From contig JAHHHB010000036.1 of NCBI GenBank assembly GCA_019359545.1, forward strand, positions 1 to 56,241: DNA of 56,241 bases. The letters are read 5' to 3'. Shown here piece after piece: positions 24,230 through 34,819 of this stretch. Below the pieces are notes generated by a model. It saw only the letters and a program-made list of their open reading frames with translations, had not been told where the DNA came from and did no database searches. Source of the DNA: Desmonostoc geniculatum HA4340-LM1. GTDB lineage: Bacteria > Cyanobacteriota > Cyanobacteriia > Cyanobacteriales > Nostocaceae. The position numbers were made by a program, and so were the translations under genes. How positions within the stretch are numbered: position 1 is the stretch's first letter; every line of letters starts with the position of its first letter.

Positions 24230-25717
24230 ATGCAAAATAATATCATAAAAACTAAGGATAAAAATTCGCCTATACTGTTCTTATTAATTTTAGCCATAGC
24301 TCTGATAATTTATAATATTAATTCGCCAATTATCGGTATTCATTCATGGCGTCAATCAGATACCGCAGCAATAGCGAGAAATTTTTATGAGAATGGTTTT
24401 AACTTATTTTACCCTCAAATTGACTGGGGAGGTAATTCACCTGGTTATTGCGAAACAGAATTTCCAATTTATTCATTCATGGTTGCTCTGATTTACAGAG
24501 TTTTTGGAGTTGCAGAGTTTTGGGGAAGATTCTTATCAATTATTTATTTTTTGGTAGCTCTCTACTTCCTTTATCAGTTTATTATCAAAATTTCAGATAA
24601 AAAAATTGCCTCTTGGTCTTGTTTATTTTTTGTAATTTTACCTTTAAATATTTATTATAGTAGAACTTTTCAACCAGAATCGATGCTGTTGATGTGTTCA
24701 GTTATCGGTATCTACTATTTTACTAATTGGCTGGACTCAGAAAAATGGCAAGATTTAATTTTATCAGGTAGCTTTGTAGCCTTGGCTTGTTTAATCAAAG
24801 TTTTACCAATAATATATTTAGGAATACCACTTTTTTATTTAGCATGGACTAAATACGGTATCAGAGTTTTTTCTCAAATATCTCTGTGGATTTATAGCAT
24901 ATTGATACTCATACCTGTAGCTATTTGGTATTACCATGCTCATCAACTATTTTTAGAGTATGGTAATACTTTTGGTTTTTGGTCAGGTTCAACAAATAGG
25001 TATAATTATAATATTGTACTAACTTTCCATTTTTGGACAGAAATATTCTTTAGAACTGCTGTTAGACATTTTGCTATTTTTGGCTTTCCCGTATTTTTAT
25101 TAGGATTATTCATTCCTAGAAAAACTCGGCGAGAATATGTATTAGATGTTTGGTTAATTTCAGTAGTATTAACTTGGATTTTAGTACCTGTTACGAGTTT
25201 AGTCCATGAATATTATCAACTCCAATTTATGCTTCCAGGAGTGGTATTCATGGGTAAAGCTTGTAGTCAATACTTAGAGAAAGCTGCTGAGCAAGTTAAT
25301 TATAAAAAAGCTATAGTAGTCTGCCTATGTTTAACTGTAGCTGCTGGCTCTGTCATTTATACTATTGATTATATATTCAAAGAAAGAATAGAAAAATCGG
25401 CTGTTTTTCAACTAGCACAGCAAGTGAAACAAAATACTGAACCTGAGTCACTAATAATTGCTACTACCGCTAGTGACCCAACATTACTTTATCTATCACA
25501 TCGGAAAGGATGGCTAATTAACCACAGCGATATCACTGAAGAATATATTTTATCTAAAGCCAAATTAGGAGCTAAATATCTGGTAGGAAGTTTTAATTTT
25601 GTGGAAAGCTATAATTTATTTGTGGATGATAGCCAAAAGCAAAAAGTTCAGAATTTTCTCGATCGATATCCCAATATTTTGAAAGATGGCATGAACTTTA
25701 TTGCTAAATTACCGTGA
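24230..25717 (+). CDS. Glycosyltransferase family 39 / ArnT-like membrane protein
   Basis: The 495-residue protein has about ten hydrophobic segments. The first extracytoplasmic loop carries HSWRQSDTAAIARNF (from residue 38), with the acidic residue expected for the catalytic site of GT-C enzymes, and then FYPQIDWGG. Members move a sugar from a polyprenyl-phosphate donor to a lipid or protein on the outer face of the membrane. The C-terminal 100 residues form a soluble domain. The acceptor is not known; a role in the surface polysaccharide made by the cluster at 34.8-45.5 kb is possible but not shown by context. AT content is higher than in the housekeeping genes. Confidence 0.85.
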   Translation: MQNNIIKTKDKNSPILFLLILAIALIIYNINSPIIGIHSWRQSDTAAIARNFYENGFNLFYPQIDWGGNSPGYCETEFPIYSFMVALIYRVFGVAEFWGRFLSIIYFLVALYFLYQFIIKISDKKIASWSCLFFVILPLNIYYSRTFQPESMLLMCSVIGIYYFTNWLDSEKWQDLILSGSFVALACLIKVLPIIYLGIPLFYLAWTKYGIRVFSQISLWIYSILILIPVAIWYYHAHQLFLEYGNTFGFWSGSTNRYNYNIVLTFHFWTEIFFRTAVRHFAIFGFPVFLLGLFIPRKTRREYVLDVWLISVVLTWILVPVTSLVHEYYQLQFMLPGVVFMGKACSQYLEKAAEQVNYKKAIVVCLCLTVAAGSVIYTIDYIFKERIEKSAVFQLAQQVKQNTEPESLIIATTASDPTLLYLSHRKGWLINHSDITEEYILSKAKLGAKYLVGSFNFVESYNLFVDDSQKQKVQNFLDRYPNILKDGMNFIAKLP

Positions 25718-25782
25718 TGATAAAAAAGCTGAGACTCTAATGTATGAGAAAAATAGGATCTCAGCAATGGATTGAAGAAGAA

Positions 25783-25932
25783 TACAGAATTCAGAATTCA
25801 GAATTCAGCAATCTTGACGCGACGCTCACGGACTCGCTAACACTGCGTTCGCGGAGCGTCTCGTAGAGAAGCACCGCTTTTTAGATCGGAATTTATTCTG
25901 AATTCTGACTCCTGACTCCTGAATTCTGTTTT
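25783..25932. repeat. GAATTC-repeat bounded inverted element
   Basis: AGAATTCAGAATTCAGAATTCAG (25785-25807, in part) faces CTGAATTCTGACTCCTGACTCCTG (25898-25921, in part). The interior carries the block GCGTTCGCGGAGCGTCTCGT, common in Nostoc repeats. It lies between two convergent genes (GT39 and NRPS) and probably ends both transcripts. Confidence 0.6.
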
Positions 25933-25972
25933 GATAAATTTGAGTTGGCTCCAGGATTTTCCAAAATGGAGT

Positions 25973-28900
25973 TTATGAATTTTTGGGAGACTGTGCTTGC
26001 ATTAAGCAATTTCTCAATGTTTCGGCTAACACCTGTACGTGGGGTTCACTGAGTAGAGAAAGGTGAGATCCGGGAACGTAATAGATATCTACTCCTCCAC
26101 CAACTAAGTCACCCCAACCAAATTGAGGATCGTATTGTGTGCCTGTAGCTTCGTCTCGACTTTGATCCTCTGGCCGCAAGAGTATAATTTGACCTTGGTA
26201 AGATGAAAAGATATATTTACTGATGGCTTGAGTGTTAGCATCTATAATCTTTAAATGCTTGTCAGTTACAGGTAAATTAAGTACATCTTCCAAGTAACGA
26301 TTATATGCATTTTGAAGATGCTGCTTACGCCAATAGCTCCATTGCAAAGCCTTTTGCCAAATGTAGTTAGGGCCTTGTTGAACAAAATTATTTAAATGCA
26401 AAAAAACTCGCTTGAGAAATGAAGCCCGCCAGCTATAACCAGGACGACAACTATCAATCATAACTAGAATACCAACTTGTTCGCCTTGCTCTTGGAGTTG
26501 CTGAGCCATCTCGAAAGCAACTATACCCCCAAAAGAATAACCTCCCAGAAAATAAGGCCCATTGGGTTGAAGACTCTGAATTTCTTGAATGTAGTGAGTT
26601 GCCATATCTTCAATCCGCGTATGGAAAGGCTCTTCTCCATCTCGTTCTTGTGGCTGGAGTCCATAAAATGGTTGATCTGATCCCAAATGCAGTGCTAATT
26701 CACGGAAACATAAGACTTCTCCACCTAGTCCGTGAATACAGAAAAAAGGTGGTTTGGAACCATTGGGTTGAATTTTTACTAGGGATGACCGGCTAGATTT
26801 TGATTGGTCTAAAGTATTTACTAAAGCCAAATTTGTTGCTATGTCTTCTTCTTGGGAGATTATTTGGGCTAGAGCCTCTACAGTACCTGACTGGAACAGA
26901 ATGGCAAGAGGCAGATTTTTATTAAATTTTTTCTCAATTTGCCAAAACAGTTTTACCGCTAATATGGAGTGTCCTCCTAGTTCAAAAAAGTTGTCCCTGA
27001 CACCAATAGGCTGGATGCCCAGAATTTGTTCCCAAATTTCGGTCAGTTGGAATTCCAATTCATTACGGGGAGCCAAATAAGTATTTTCGGAATCAAGCCT
27101 TGCTGAATCTGGTGCTGGTAAAGCGCGGCGGTCGATTTTGCCGTTGGGGGTTAGGGGTAGGGTGTCTAGTAAAACGAAAGCACTAGGCACCATATATTCT
27201 GGCAGTTTTTGTTTGAGGAAGTGGCGCAGTTCGTCTGTGGTTGGTGTCTGTTCTGGGTGAGGAACGATGTAGGCGACTAGTCGCTGGTTTTCTGGATTAT
27301 CAGCTCTAGCTATGACGACATTTTGCCGTATGCTTGGGTGTTGTGCTAGTAAAGCTTCAATTTCTCCAAGTTCGATGCGGAAGCCACGAATTTTTACTTG
27401 ATTATCCAGGCGACCAAGATATTCGATATTACCATCACTTAGGTAACGAGCTAAGTCACCTGTTTTGTAAAGGCGGGTTTGGGAATTGCAACTGAATGGA
27501 TTGTGAATAAATTTTTCTGCTGTTAATTTAGGCTGATGCAAATAACCCCGTGCTAAAGAGACACCACCAATATATAGTTCTCCAGGAACACCCACTGGTA
27601 AGGGTTGCAAATATTTATCTAAAATGTAAATCTGGGTGTTGGCTATAGGACGGCCAATAGTTATTAAAGCTTCTTGCTGCTCAATTCGATGAATTGTAGA
27701 CCAAACAGTTGTTTCTGTCGGCCCGTATAAGTTCCAAACTTCAGCACCTCTTTGACATAACTGGCTAGCTAAATTTTGAGGTAAGGCTTCACCACCACAG
27801 AGAATTTTCAGTTGAGGATTTCCTTGCCATCCTACTTCTAGTAACATCCACCAAGTCACAGGGGTAGCTTGCATAACGGTTGCACCAGAGTTATTGAGTT
27901 GTTGTAATAACTTTAAACCGTCGGCAGCAACTTCCCGACTGACTAAAATTATCTTGGCTCCTAGTGTTAGGGGAAGAAAAATTTCTAAAACTGCAATATC
28001 AAAAGATAGAGAAGTAACTGACAACAGACTATCAGGATTGGTTAATTGTAGGTGCTGCTGCATCCCCGTGAGGAAGTTGAGGACGTTGCCATGAGTAATT
28101 TGTACACCTTTGGGTTTCCCTGTGGAGCCAGAAGTATAAATTGTGTAAATTAAATTATCGGCAGCAATGTAGGTTTGTGGCGAATTTTGCTGGTGTGCGG
28201 CGATCGCATCTCTATCGGTATCTAAAAATACAACTTTGGCTTGGTGGGATGGAAGAGTTTTTAATAAATGTTGCTGGGTTACTAAAATAGAAATTTGCGA
28301 GTCTGACAACATGAACGCCAAGCGATCTTGGGGATAGGCTGGGTCTAGGGGTACGTAGGATGCGCCTGCTTTAAGTATACCTAGAAGTGCAACTATTAGA
28401 TCTAGCGATCGCTCTACACAAATCCCCACGCGCACCTCTGGTTTCACACCCAGTGCTATCAGGTAATGCGCTAGCTGATTAGCACGCTGATCGAGCTGCT
28501 GGTAAGTCAGTTGTTCGTTCTCAAAGATGACGGCAATGTTGTTGGGAGTTCTTGCGGTTTGAGCTTCAAATAACTGATGAATGCGGCTATTTTTGGGGTA
28601 GTCAGTTTGGGTATCATTCCACTCTACAAGTAGCTGGTGCTGTTCTGCTGCTGTTAACAGAGGTAAATCTGAAATACGCTGTTCTGCATTAGCAACGATG
28701 CCTTCAAGTAAAGTTTGGAAATGCCCAAGCATTCGAGCAATAGTTGTAGCGTCGAATAAATCTGTATTGTATTCAATTCCACCTTTGATCCCCTCTGAAG
28801 TTTCTTCCAGATTAAAAGTAAGATCGAACTTTGCTGTGCCGTTATGGACTTCTAGAGGAGTAACGGTCAATCCCGGAAGTTCCCAGAGTTCGCTGGGGGT

Positions 28901-31882
28901 ATTGTGGAAGGCAAACATTACCTGAAACAGCGGTGAGTGGCTCAGGTCGCGTTCTGGCTGTAGTTCTTCTACTAACTTTTCAAAGGGCAGGTCTTGGTGT
29001 GAGTATGCTCCTAGTGTTACTTCTCTAACTTGAGCTAGTAACTGCCGGAAACTTGGGTTGCCTGAAAAGTTAGTGCGTATGGCTAGGGTATTGATAAAGA
29101 AGCCAATTAACCCTTCGGTTTCAACTTGGTTGCGACCAGCAATGGGAGAACCGATAAGAATGTCTTCTTGCCCAGTGTAGCGGTGCAGTATTGTCCCAAA
29201 AGCCGCCAGCAATATCATGAATAAAGTGACACCTTGCTGATGGGAGAATTCTTTTAGCGATGCACTCAAGGTTTGGGGTAGCATCAGGGATTGCACCGAT
29301 CCCTGGTAAGTTTGGACTGCTGGCCGTGGTCGATCGCTAGGTAATTCTAATACAGTATTCGCACCTGCTAATTGGGTTTTCCAGTAGTTTATTTGGTTGG
29401 AGAGGACTTCACCCGATAGCCATTGGTGCTGCCAAAGGGCAAAATCGGCATATTGAATGGGTAATTTTCCTAAGGGAGAAGGCTTCCTGTTTAAAAAAGC
29501 TTCATAAAGGGCTGCTAACTGCTGCCAAAGAATACCCTTTGACCAGCCATCTGAGGCAATGTGGTGCATCACTAACAGCAGTATCTGCTCGTGTTCGTTT
29601 ATTTGCAGCAAACTAGCCCGCAGCATCAAGTCAGATTCTAAGTTGAAGAAGCATTGCGCTTCTTGAATGAGGAGATATTGAGCTTGCTCCTCTGTGGCTT
29701 GAATAACCTTGAGTTCCACAGACCGGGGTGTGCTAACTACTTGTATAGGGCTGCCATCGGGTGATTTAATAAAGTTTGTTCGCAGTGCTTCGTGATGAAC
29801 AACGATCGCATCTAGTGCCTGTTGCAATACATCTAAATCTAACTTTCCCGTTAAACGCTGTGCATAGGAGAGAATATATGCCCGGCTGTTGGGTTCCAAC
29901 TGCTGCAAAAACCAAACTCGCTGTTGGGCAAAAGATAAGGGAGCCGATTCCCGATTGGTGATTTGGGGAATAGTCTGGTTTTGGGGATTATGTTGTGGAA
30001 TTTGGTTTTGAGCGATGGCTTGAGCTAAATTAGCGATCGTGGGATTCTCAAACAAAACTTGCAACCCAATTTCTATCCCGAAGGTTTGGCGAACTCTAGA
30101 CATCACTTGAGTAGCCAGCAGTGAATGGCCTCCCAATTCAAAAAAATTGTTGTGGATGCCTACTTGTTCTAAACGCAGAACTTTTGCCCAGATACTGGCT
30201 AAAACTTCTTCTGTGGGATTTTGGGGTGGGACAAAGTTAGTTGACAGACCAATATCGGATGTATCAGGTGCAGGCAAAGCGCGGCGGTCTATTTTACCAT
30301 TGGGGTTTAATGGCAAGGTATCCAAAAATACAAAGCAACCAGGCACCATGTATTCAGGCAACTGACTTTGTAAAAAGCGCCGTAATTCAATCTGAGTAGG
30401 AATTTCTTCTGGGCTAGCAACGACATAGGCCACGAGTCGCTTGTCACCAGGAACATCCTCTCTGGCTATGACTAAAGTCTGTGTCAGTGCCGGATGTTGA
30501 CTGAGTACAGCTTCAATTTCTCCCAATTCAATCCGGAAGCCGCGTATTTTTACTTGGTAGTCAATACGACCAACAAACTCGACATTACCATCGCTGTTGT
30601 AACGTGCCAAGTCGCCTGTTTTGTAAAGGCGTGCCCCTTTTTCGGAGCTAAAAGGATCAAAAATAAACTTTTCTTTGGTCAATTCTGGACGGTTAAGATA
30701 GCCCCGTGCTAAACCAATACCGCCAATATACAGTTCACCTGATTCACCAACAGGCACAGGCTGTAAATTTTCATCCAGGATGTAAATCTGTGCATTGGTA
30801 ATGGGGCGACCAATGGGAGCAATGGTGTAGTTAGTGCCCCGCTGGCAAGTCCAGAAAGTCGTATCGATGGAAGCTTCTGTCGGCCCGTAACAATTGTGTA
30901 GAACATTGTCCAAATTCAATTGGGCAAAAAACCGCTCTATCAGTTCGCCAGCTAAGGCTTCACCACCGCAGGTAACGTGTCTGAGAAATTGGCAATTCTC
31001 AATTCCCTTTTCCTCCAGTAAAACACGGAGTATTGAGGGTACTAACGCTAGGACAGTGATTTGCTGCTCGGTAATCACTTTTACAAGATAAGCAGCGTCT
31101 TGATGTCCACCAGGACGAGCCATAATTAATTGCCCCCCGAAGCACAACGTCCAGAATATCTGCCACACTGAGGGGTCAAAACTAAAAGAAATAGTCAGTA
31201 AAACTTTGTCTGCCGGAGTTAACCTAAAGGTTGTTTGCCGCCAGGACAATTGGTTGCAGATTCCACGGTGAGGAATCATTACACCCTTGGGCTGTCCTGT
31301 AGAACCAGATGTGTAGATTACGTAAATTAAATTATCAAGGGTCGTCTGATTTACAGGATTATCTTGGTTGTTTTGGGTGTTTTCTGCCAAAAGCAAGTCT
31401 AGACAAATCACTTGCGCCTGGTGTGGCGGTAGGTTATTGGCCAATTTCTCTTGGGTTAACAACACTGGTGTTTGTGTATCTTCCAAGATGAAAGCTAAGC
31501 GTTCTTTTGGATATGATGGATCTAAAGGCATATAAGCGCCTCCAGCTTTGAGAATTCCCAACAGCCCGACAATCATCTCCAAGGAACGCTCTAAACAAAT
31601 ACCTACGAGTACTTCCGGGCCAACGCCTAAACTACGTAGATAGTGGGCTAGTTGATTTGCTCGTTGGTTCAACTGCTGATATGTAAGTTGCGTGTTTTCA
31701 AATACTACAGCAATTGCTTGGGGCGATCGCTCCACTTGCATCTCAAACATTTGATGGATGCACAGATTCTCAGTAATTTGCTGGGTCTCAGTGCATTCTT
31801 GTACAACTTCAGTGCTAATGTGAGTTAATGTATCTAAAGGAATATTTTCTTTATATTCTGAAGTATGATTACTTATCTGCAT
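25973..31882 (-). CDS. Two-module non-ribosomal peptide synthetase A-T-C-A-T-TE
   Basis: The 1969-residue enzyme has A1 (about 40-540), T1 (555-625, Ser587 in GGHS), C (645-1085, HHIASDG at 773-779), A2 (1100-1595), T2 (1605-1675, Ser1639) and a type I thioesterase (1710-1965; Ser1783 in GYSFGG, Asp1810, His1940). It lacks an N-terminal condensation domain, so it starts a chain and releases a dipeptide. By alignment to GrsA the specificity residues read D-P-W-A-V-C-C-I-D-K for A1, which I do not recognise. A2 reads D-I-L-Q-I-C-L-V-W-K, close to the glycine code DILQLGLIWK (7 of 10). The predicted product is X-Gly. A methyltransferase gene lies upstream on the same strand and may tailor it. 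No epimerase or tailoring oxidase is seen. Confidence 0.96.
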   Translation of the reverse strand: MQISNHTSEYKENIPLDTLTHISTEVVQECTETQQITENLCIHQMFEMQVERSPQAIAVVFENTQLTYQQLNQRANQLAHYLRSLGVGPEVLVGICLERSLEMIVGLLGILKAGGAYMPLDPSYPKERLAFILEDTQTPVLLTQEKLANNLPPHQAQVICLDLLLAENTQNNQDNPVNQTTLDNLIYVIYTSGSTGQPKGVMIPHRGICNQLSWRQTTFRLTPADKVLLTISFSFDPSVWQIFWTLCFGGQLIMARPGGHQDAAYLVKVITEQQITVLALVPSILRVLLEEKGIENCQFLRHVTCGGEALAGELIERFFAQLNLDNVLHNCYGPTEASIDTTFWTCQRGTNYTIAPIGRPITNAQIYILDENLQPVPVGESGELYIGGIGLARGYLNRPELTKEKFIFDPFSSEKGARLYKTGDLARYNSDGNVEFVGRIDYQVKIRGFRIELGEIEAVLSQHPALTQTLVIAREDVPGDKRLVAYVVASPEEIPTQIELRRFLQSQLPEYMVPGCFVFLDTLPLNPNGKIDRRALPAPDTSDIGLSTNFVPPQNPTEEVLASIWAKVLRLEQVGIHNNFFELGGHSLLATQVMSRVRQTFGIEIGLQVLFENPTIANLAQAIAQNQIPQHNPQNQTIPQITNRESAPLSFAQQRVWFLQQLEPNSRAYILSYAQRLTGKLDLDVLQQALDAIVVHHEALRTNFIKSPDGSPIQVVSTPRSVELKVIQATEEQAQYLLIQEAQCFFNLESDLMLRASLLQINEHEQILLLVMHHIASDGWSKGILWQQLAALYEAFLNRKPSPLGKLPIQYADFALWQHQWLSGEVLSNQINYWKTQLAGANTVLELPSDRPRPAVQTYQGSVQSLMLPQTLSASLKEFSHQQGVTLFMILLAAFGTILHRYTGQEDILIGSPIAGRNQVETEGLIGFFINTLAIRTNFSGNPSFRQLLAQVREVTLGAYSHQDLPFEKLVEELQPERDLSHSPLFQVMFAFHNTPSELWELPGLTVTPLEVHNGTAKFDLTFNLEETSEGIKGGIEYNTDLFDATTIARMLGHFQTLLEGIVANAEQRISDLPLLTAAEQHQLLVEWNDTQTDYPKNSRIHQLFEAQTARTPNNIAVIFENEQLTYQQLDQRANQLAHYLIALGVKPEVRVGICVERSLDLIVALLGILKAGASYVPLDPAYPQDRLAFMLSDSQISILVTQQHLLKTLPSHQAKVVFLDTDRDAIAAHQQNSPQTYIAADNLIYTIYTSGSTGKPKGVQITHGNVLNFLTGMQQHLQLTNPDSLLSVTSLSFDIAVLEIFLPLTLGAKIILVSREVAADGLKLLQQLNNSGATVMQATPVTWWMLLEVGWQGNPQLKILCGGEALPQNLASQLCQRGAEVWNLYGPTETTVWSTIHRIEQQEALITIGRPIANTQIYILDKYLQPLPVGVPGELYIGGVSLARGYLHQPKLTAEKFIHNPFSCNSQTRLYKTGDLARYLSDGNIEYLGRLDNQVKIRGFRIELGEIEALLAQHPSIRQNVVIARADNPENQRLVAYIVPHPEQTPTTDELRHFLKQKLPEYMVPSAFVLLDTLPLTPNGKIDRRALPAPDSARLDSENTYLAPRNELEFQLTEIWEQILGIQPIGVRDNFFELGGHSILAVKLFWQIEKKFNKNLPLAILFQSGTVEALAQIISQEEDIATNLALVNTLDQSKSSRSSLVKIQPNGSKPPFFCIHGLGGEVLCFRELALHLGSDQPFYGLQPQERDGEEPFHTRIEDMATHYIQEIQSLQPNGPYFLGGYSFGGIVAFEMAQQLQEQGEQVGILVMIDSCRPGYSWRASFLKRVFLHLNNFVQQGPNYIWQKALQWSYWRKQHLQNAYNRYLEDVLNLPVTDKHLKIIDANTQAISKYIFSSYQGQIILLRPEDQSRDEATGTQYDPQFGWGDLVGGGVDIYYVPGSHLSLLSEPHVQVLAETLRNCLMQAQSPKNS

Positions 31883-32313
31883 TTTTTATATATCAACTTC
31901 TGCTTACTTTGCTAGCGATCGCCTAGAACAATATCTACCGTTGCACCTCACGCAACCATTTCTCAGGCTTAATTTTATTAAACAGTATTAACTAGTTTCA
32001 GAGTGTAAAATTAAACTTTTTATAAAAATGCCTGTCAAAGAAAAAAAGCCCAAATTAAAGACTTCAAGCTTCGTCAGGATTCAAGGGTAAGGTTGTAAAA
32101 TCGAAGATGCAGGAAGTTGGGTTCGATGAACTTCAGTCTGGATACCTTGTTCAACAAAATTGTTTATTGACAGAACCTCAACAACAAGTTTGTACTACGG
32201 TCAATAAATAAATTAGAAGTATCTTGAAAGCGTTCAACTGACTCAGAGCCACCACTAACTTTCAGCTTGGTGGTGGCCAATAGGAGGCAACGTCCAGGTC
32301 TATTTATTAAACA

Positions 32314-32491
32314 TAGGACTTACGCACTGTACAAAAGAACTATTTTGTGTATCAACGTAAATACGTTGTTCCAGGCTTTTGGAGGTTGCTTTTGATTGCT
32401 GGCGATCGCCAAAATATGATTGAAAAACCTAGATAAAAGCTTTGAAAACTCTATCTGCCATTTTTGCTTTTATGTCAATGCGTAAGTCCTA
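32314..32491. mobile_element. MITE-like element ending in TAGGACTTACGCA
   Basis: TAGGACTTACGCA (32314-32326) and its exact reverse complement (32479-32491) bound 178 bases without a gene. Imperfect similarity of the ends continues inward for roughly 14 more bases. It separates the methyltransferase gene from the NRPS gene. I recall this end sequence as common in Nostoc genomes. Confidence 0.7.
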
Positions 32492-32520
32492 AAATATTAT
32501 ATGCCTCAAAAAGTTAAAGT

Positions 32521-33426
32521 TTAGGTTTTGACTATTACTAATGCCTTCATCTCACCATTGACCAGAGGTTGATGAGAATTTTTCTTGAGATCTGGCACAG
32601 GTTTTCCATCTACAATAACTCTGTATACTTTTGCCTGACAATTACTTGGTAAATTGTCAATAATTCTTTTTTTAAAAGCAGCAGGGCTATAAGTTCTGGC
32701 AAAGCCTTCATAAGGACCCCACCCCGGAAAAGTTGCAGTATTGTCAAAAATTGTGGTTGCGGTTTCAATATCGTACTTCTCAATCTGTTTATTATTCCAG
32801 ATTTCTGCATACTCGTTAGCGAGAAATAGTGGTGCAATCACGAGTTTCTTGCCCACTCCCAATAAACGTACTGCCTCCTTAATAAATTTGATATCTAAAT
32901 CATCTCGGAAATGCTCAAAAGAGTGATGGCAGCTAATTCCATCCAGGGAATTATCTGGGAGGGGGATCGCATCAATAGAGCCACCTATATATTTAATTCC
33001 ATCTCTACTTTCACCGTCTAATAAAGAATCTTGACAGTAAGGAATCAAATTGAAATCAGAAACTGCTATTACAGCCTTGATATATTCAGCTTTTTCACCA
33101 CCTGCGGCATCTAGTATTTTATAGCCCTCTTTCAAATCTAACAGACTCAATGTTGTCAAGTATTCAAGAGGCTTTGTATGGATATAATCAAGTTTATTGT
33201 ATTTGCTAAGTACATCTGAATTCACAAAATTTCTATAATCACTTTCGGAAAGAGATAAATTGCTGATTTCTACATTTAATTCTCCGATTTCTAAATCATT
33301 TACAGGACGCAAAATACGATTTATCTTCGAGTTATTCAAATGCAAATTAGTCAGGAATTTCCATTTGTAATTCTTGATAAATCTGACTAAGCGATTTGTA
33401 TCTAATTCCTTAATCACTGTATTCAT
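32521..33426 (-). CDS. SAM-dependent methyltransferase, class I
   Basis: The 301-residue protein contains a type-11 methyltransferase core. Motif I is altered but readable as GYKILDAAGGEKAEY, with DSLLDGESRDGIKYIGGSIDAIPLP after it and motif post-II as LPDNSLDGISCHHSFEHF. The N-terminal 90 residues are helical and not recognised. It would transfer a methyl group from SAM to an unknown substrate. It lies upstream of the NRPS gene on the same strand, about 640 bases away, with a MITE-like element between. That makes co-transcription uncertain but a role in tailoring the peptide plausible. AT content is high. Confidence 0.8.
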   Translation of the reverse strand: MNTVIKELDTNRLVRFIKNYKWKFLTNLHLNNSKINRILRPVNDLEIGELNVEISNLSLSESDYRNFVNSDVLSKYNKLDYIHTKPLEYLTTLSLLDLKEGYKILDAAGGEKAEYIKAVIAVSDFNLIPYCQDSLLDGESRDGIKYIGGSIDAIPLPDNSLDGISCHHSFEHFRDDLDIKFIKEAVRLLGVGKKLVIAPLFLANEYAEIWNNKQIEKYDIETATTIFDNTATFPGWGPYEGFARTYSPAAFKKRIIDNLPSNCQAKVYRVIVDGKPVPDLKKNSHQPLVNGEMKALVIVKT

Positions 33427-34819
33427 ACCTCATGCTTTAGTGTGTTGAAAATTTCAAATTTGATGAAAAGTCTAATACCAATAAAATACTATATTTTGAG
33501 CTAATTTATGCGGTTATAGCTAGTTGAATAATTGATGTTTGCACTTGCTTATATATTGACAACATTTTACCATTCTTAATAATTATTGTAATAGAACTTT
33601 ATCCTTTTTTGTCAAAGTTTGCTCGGTCAAGAAATAATTATTACCTAATCTTCATTTTGTTTCTTCATATGTAAAATTAATGTAAAGTTAGTTAATTTAA
33701 AGCCATAAAGTTATTTTTCCTTATCAGTAGTTACGCTCAGGTAACAGAAAATCGTAGACGCAAAGCGCTGAGGGGGTCGTAGTCTTAGCGGTTCCCATCT
33801 TAGTACCAAACACCTTAACGTCAGCAAACAACAGTGGTTAGGTCTGTATAGTTAACGCTTAATTTGAATTAGGTGTTAAAGCCCATCTTTTCGTAGAGGA
33901 TGAAGTACTTGTTTGATTTTCCATGCCCAACGCATAAAACTATGTAAATTTATGTTACAAAATTCAACAATTTGATGCATTTCGTTATATGTTATGCATG
34001 TAAGCATCAAACTCAGTAATTATGCTTAAGCAATAGTTAACATAACCTAAATAAATATGTTAGACTGACTATCTCAAAGATTAATTTATTCTATAAACAA
34101 GCTCTGCAACGTAAGCGTAGTGACTCAGCGCAACTTTTGCTCAATTTAAAGGTCATAATATCTTTGAAACCTGGCTTCTTGAATTATGACCATCAAGGAT
34201 TTTATAAAATAGATAACTTATTAAAAGATCTTTCACATTAAATTTGCAAGTTTCTAGATTCATCTGGGAACACTTATCTGGTCAAAAATCTTAATTGATT
34301 AGTTACTAAGTCTACTCAAACTTCTGGAAACTATTTTTGATTAACAAACTAAAGTGAGTCTCAAGAACTTGAAAAAAGTGTAAACCAAGAAGATCTAGTT
34401 TATTTGAATTAAAAAAATAATCTGATATATTCTACTGTTACCTGGGTTCTTATCAAATATTGAACAAAACTAATTACTCTTGTACAGCCTTACTTTATTT
34501 CACTTAATACATCGCGGGGAAAAATTTTACTTAGACATTCGAAGTTATGAACAAATATGGCAAAAGAAATTCTAAAATCAAAGTCAGAAAAAATATATTA
34601 GGAATTCTTTGAACAAGAGTATAATAATGTTTATAGTATATTGAGAGGCAAAGCCTTTGTGTATGAAAATGCAAAGGAATCATGCCCCTTTTCTTATTAA
34701 CTTAAGCTTAGAAAAATTTATTTACTTGCGGACAATGATTTTTGTATTTGCTCATAAACAAACTAAGATAAAATTTTCAAGTTCCTCTCATAATTAATTT
34801 ATTCCTGAATCTACAGATA
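33427..34819. other. 1.4-kb AT-rich intergenic region
   Basis: No gene is supported. Near 33755-33800 lies a decayed copy of the GTAGACGCAAAGCGC-type repeat. An inverted repeat TTTGATGC (33971-33978) / GCATCAAA (34004-34011) encloses two ATGCAT words and may be a binding site. The region should hold the promoter of the exopolysaccharide cluster that starts at 34820. Confidence 0.5.

Noticed and set aside
26477..31491. Several plus-strand open frames inside the NRPS gene
   Set aside because: They are antisense shadows of a long, clearly homologous coding sequence.
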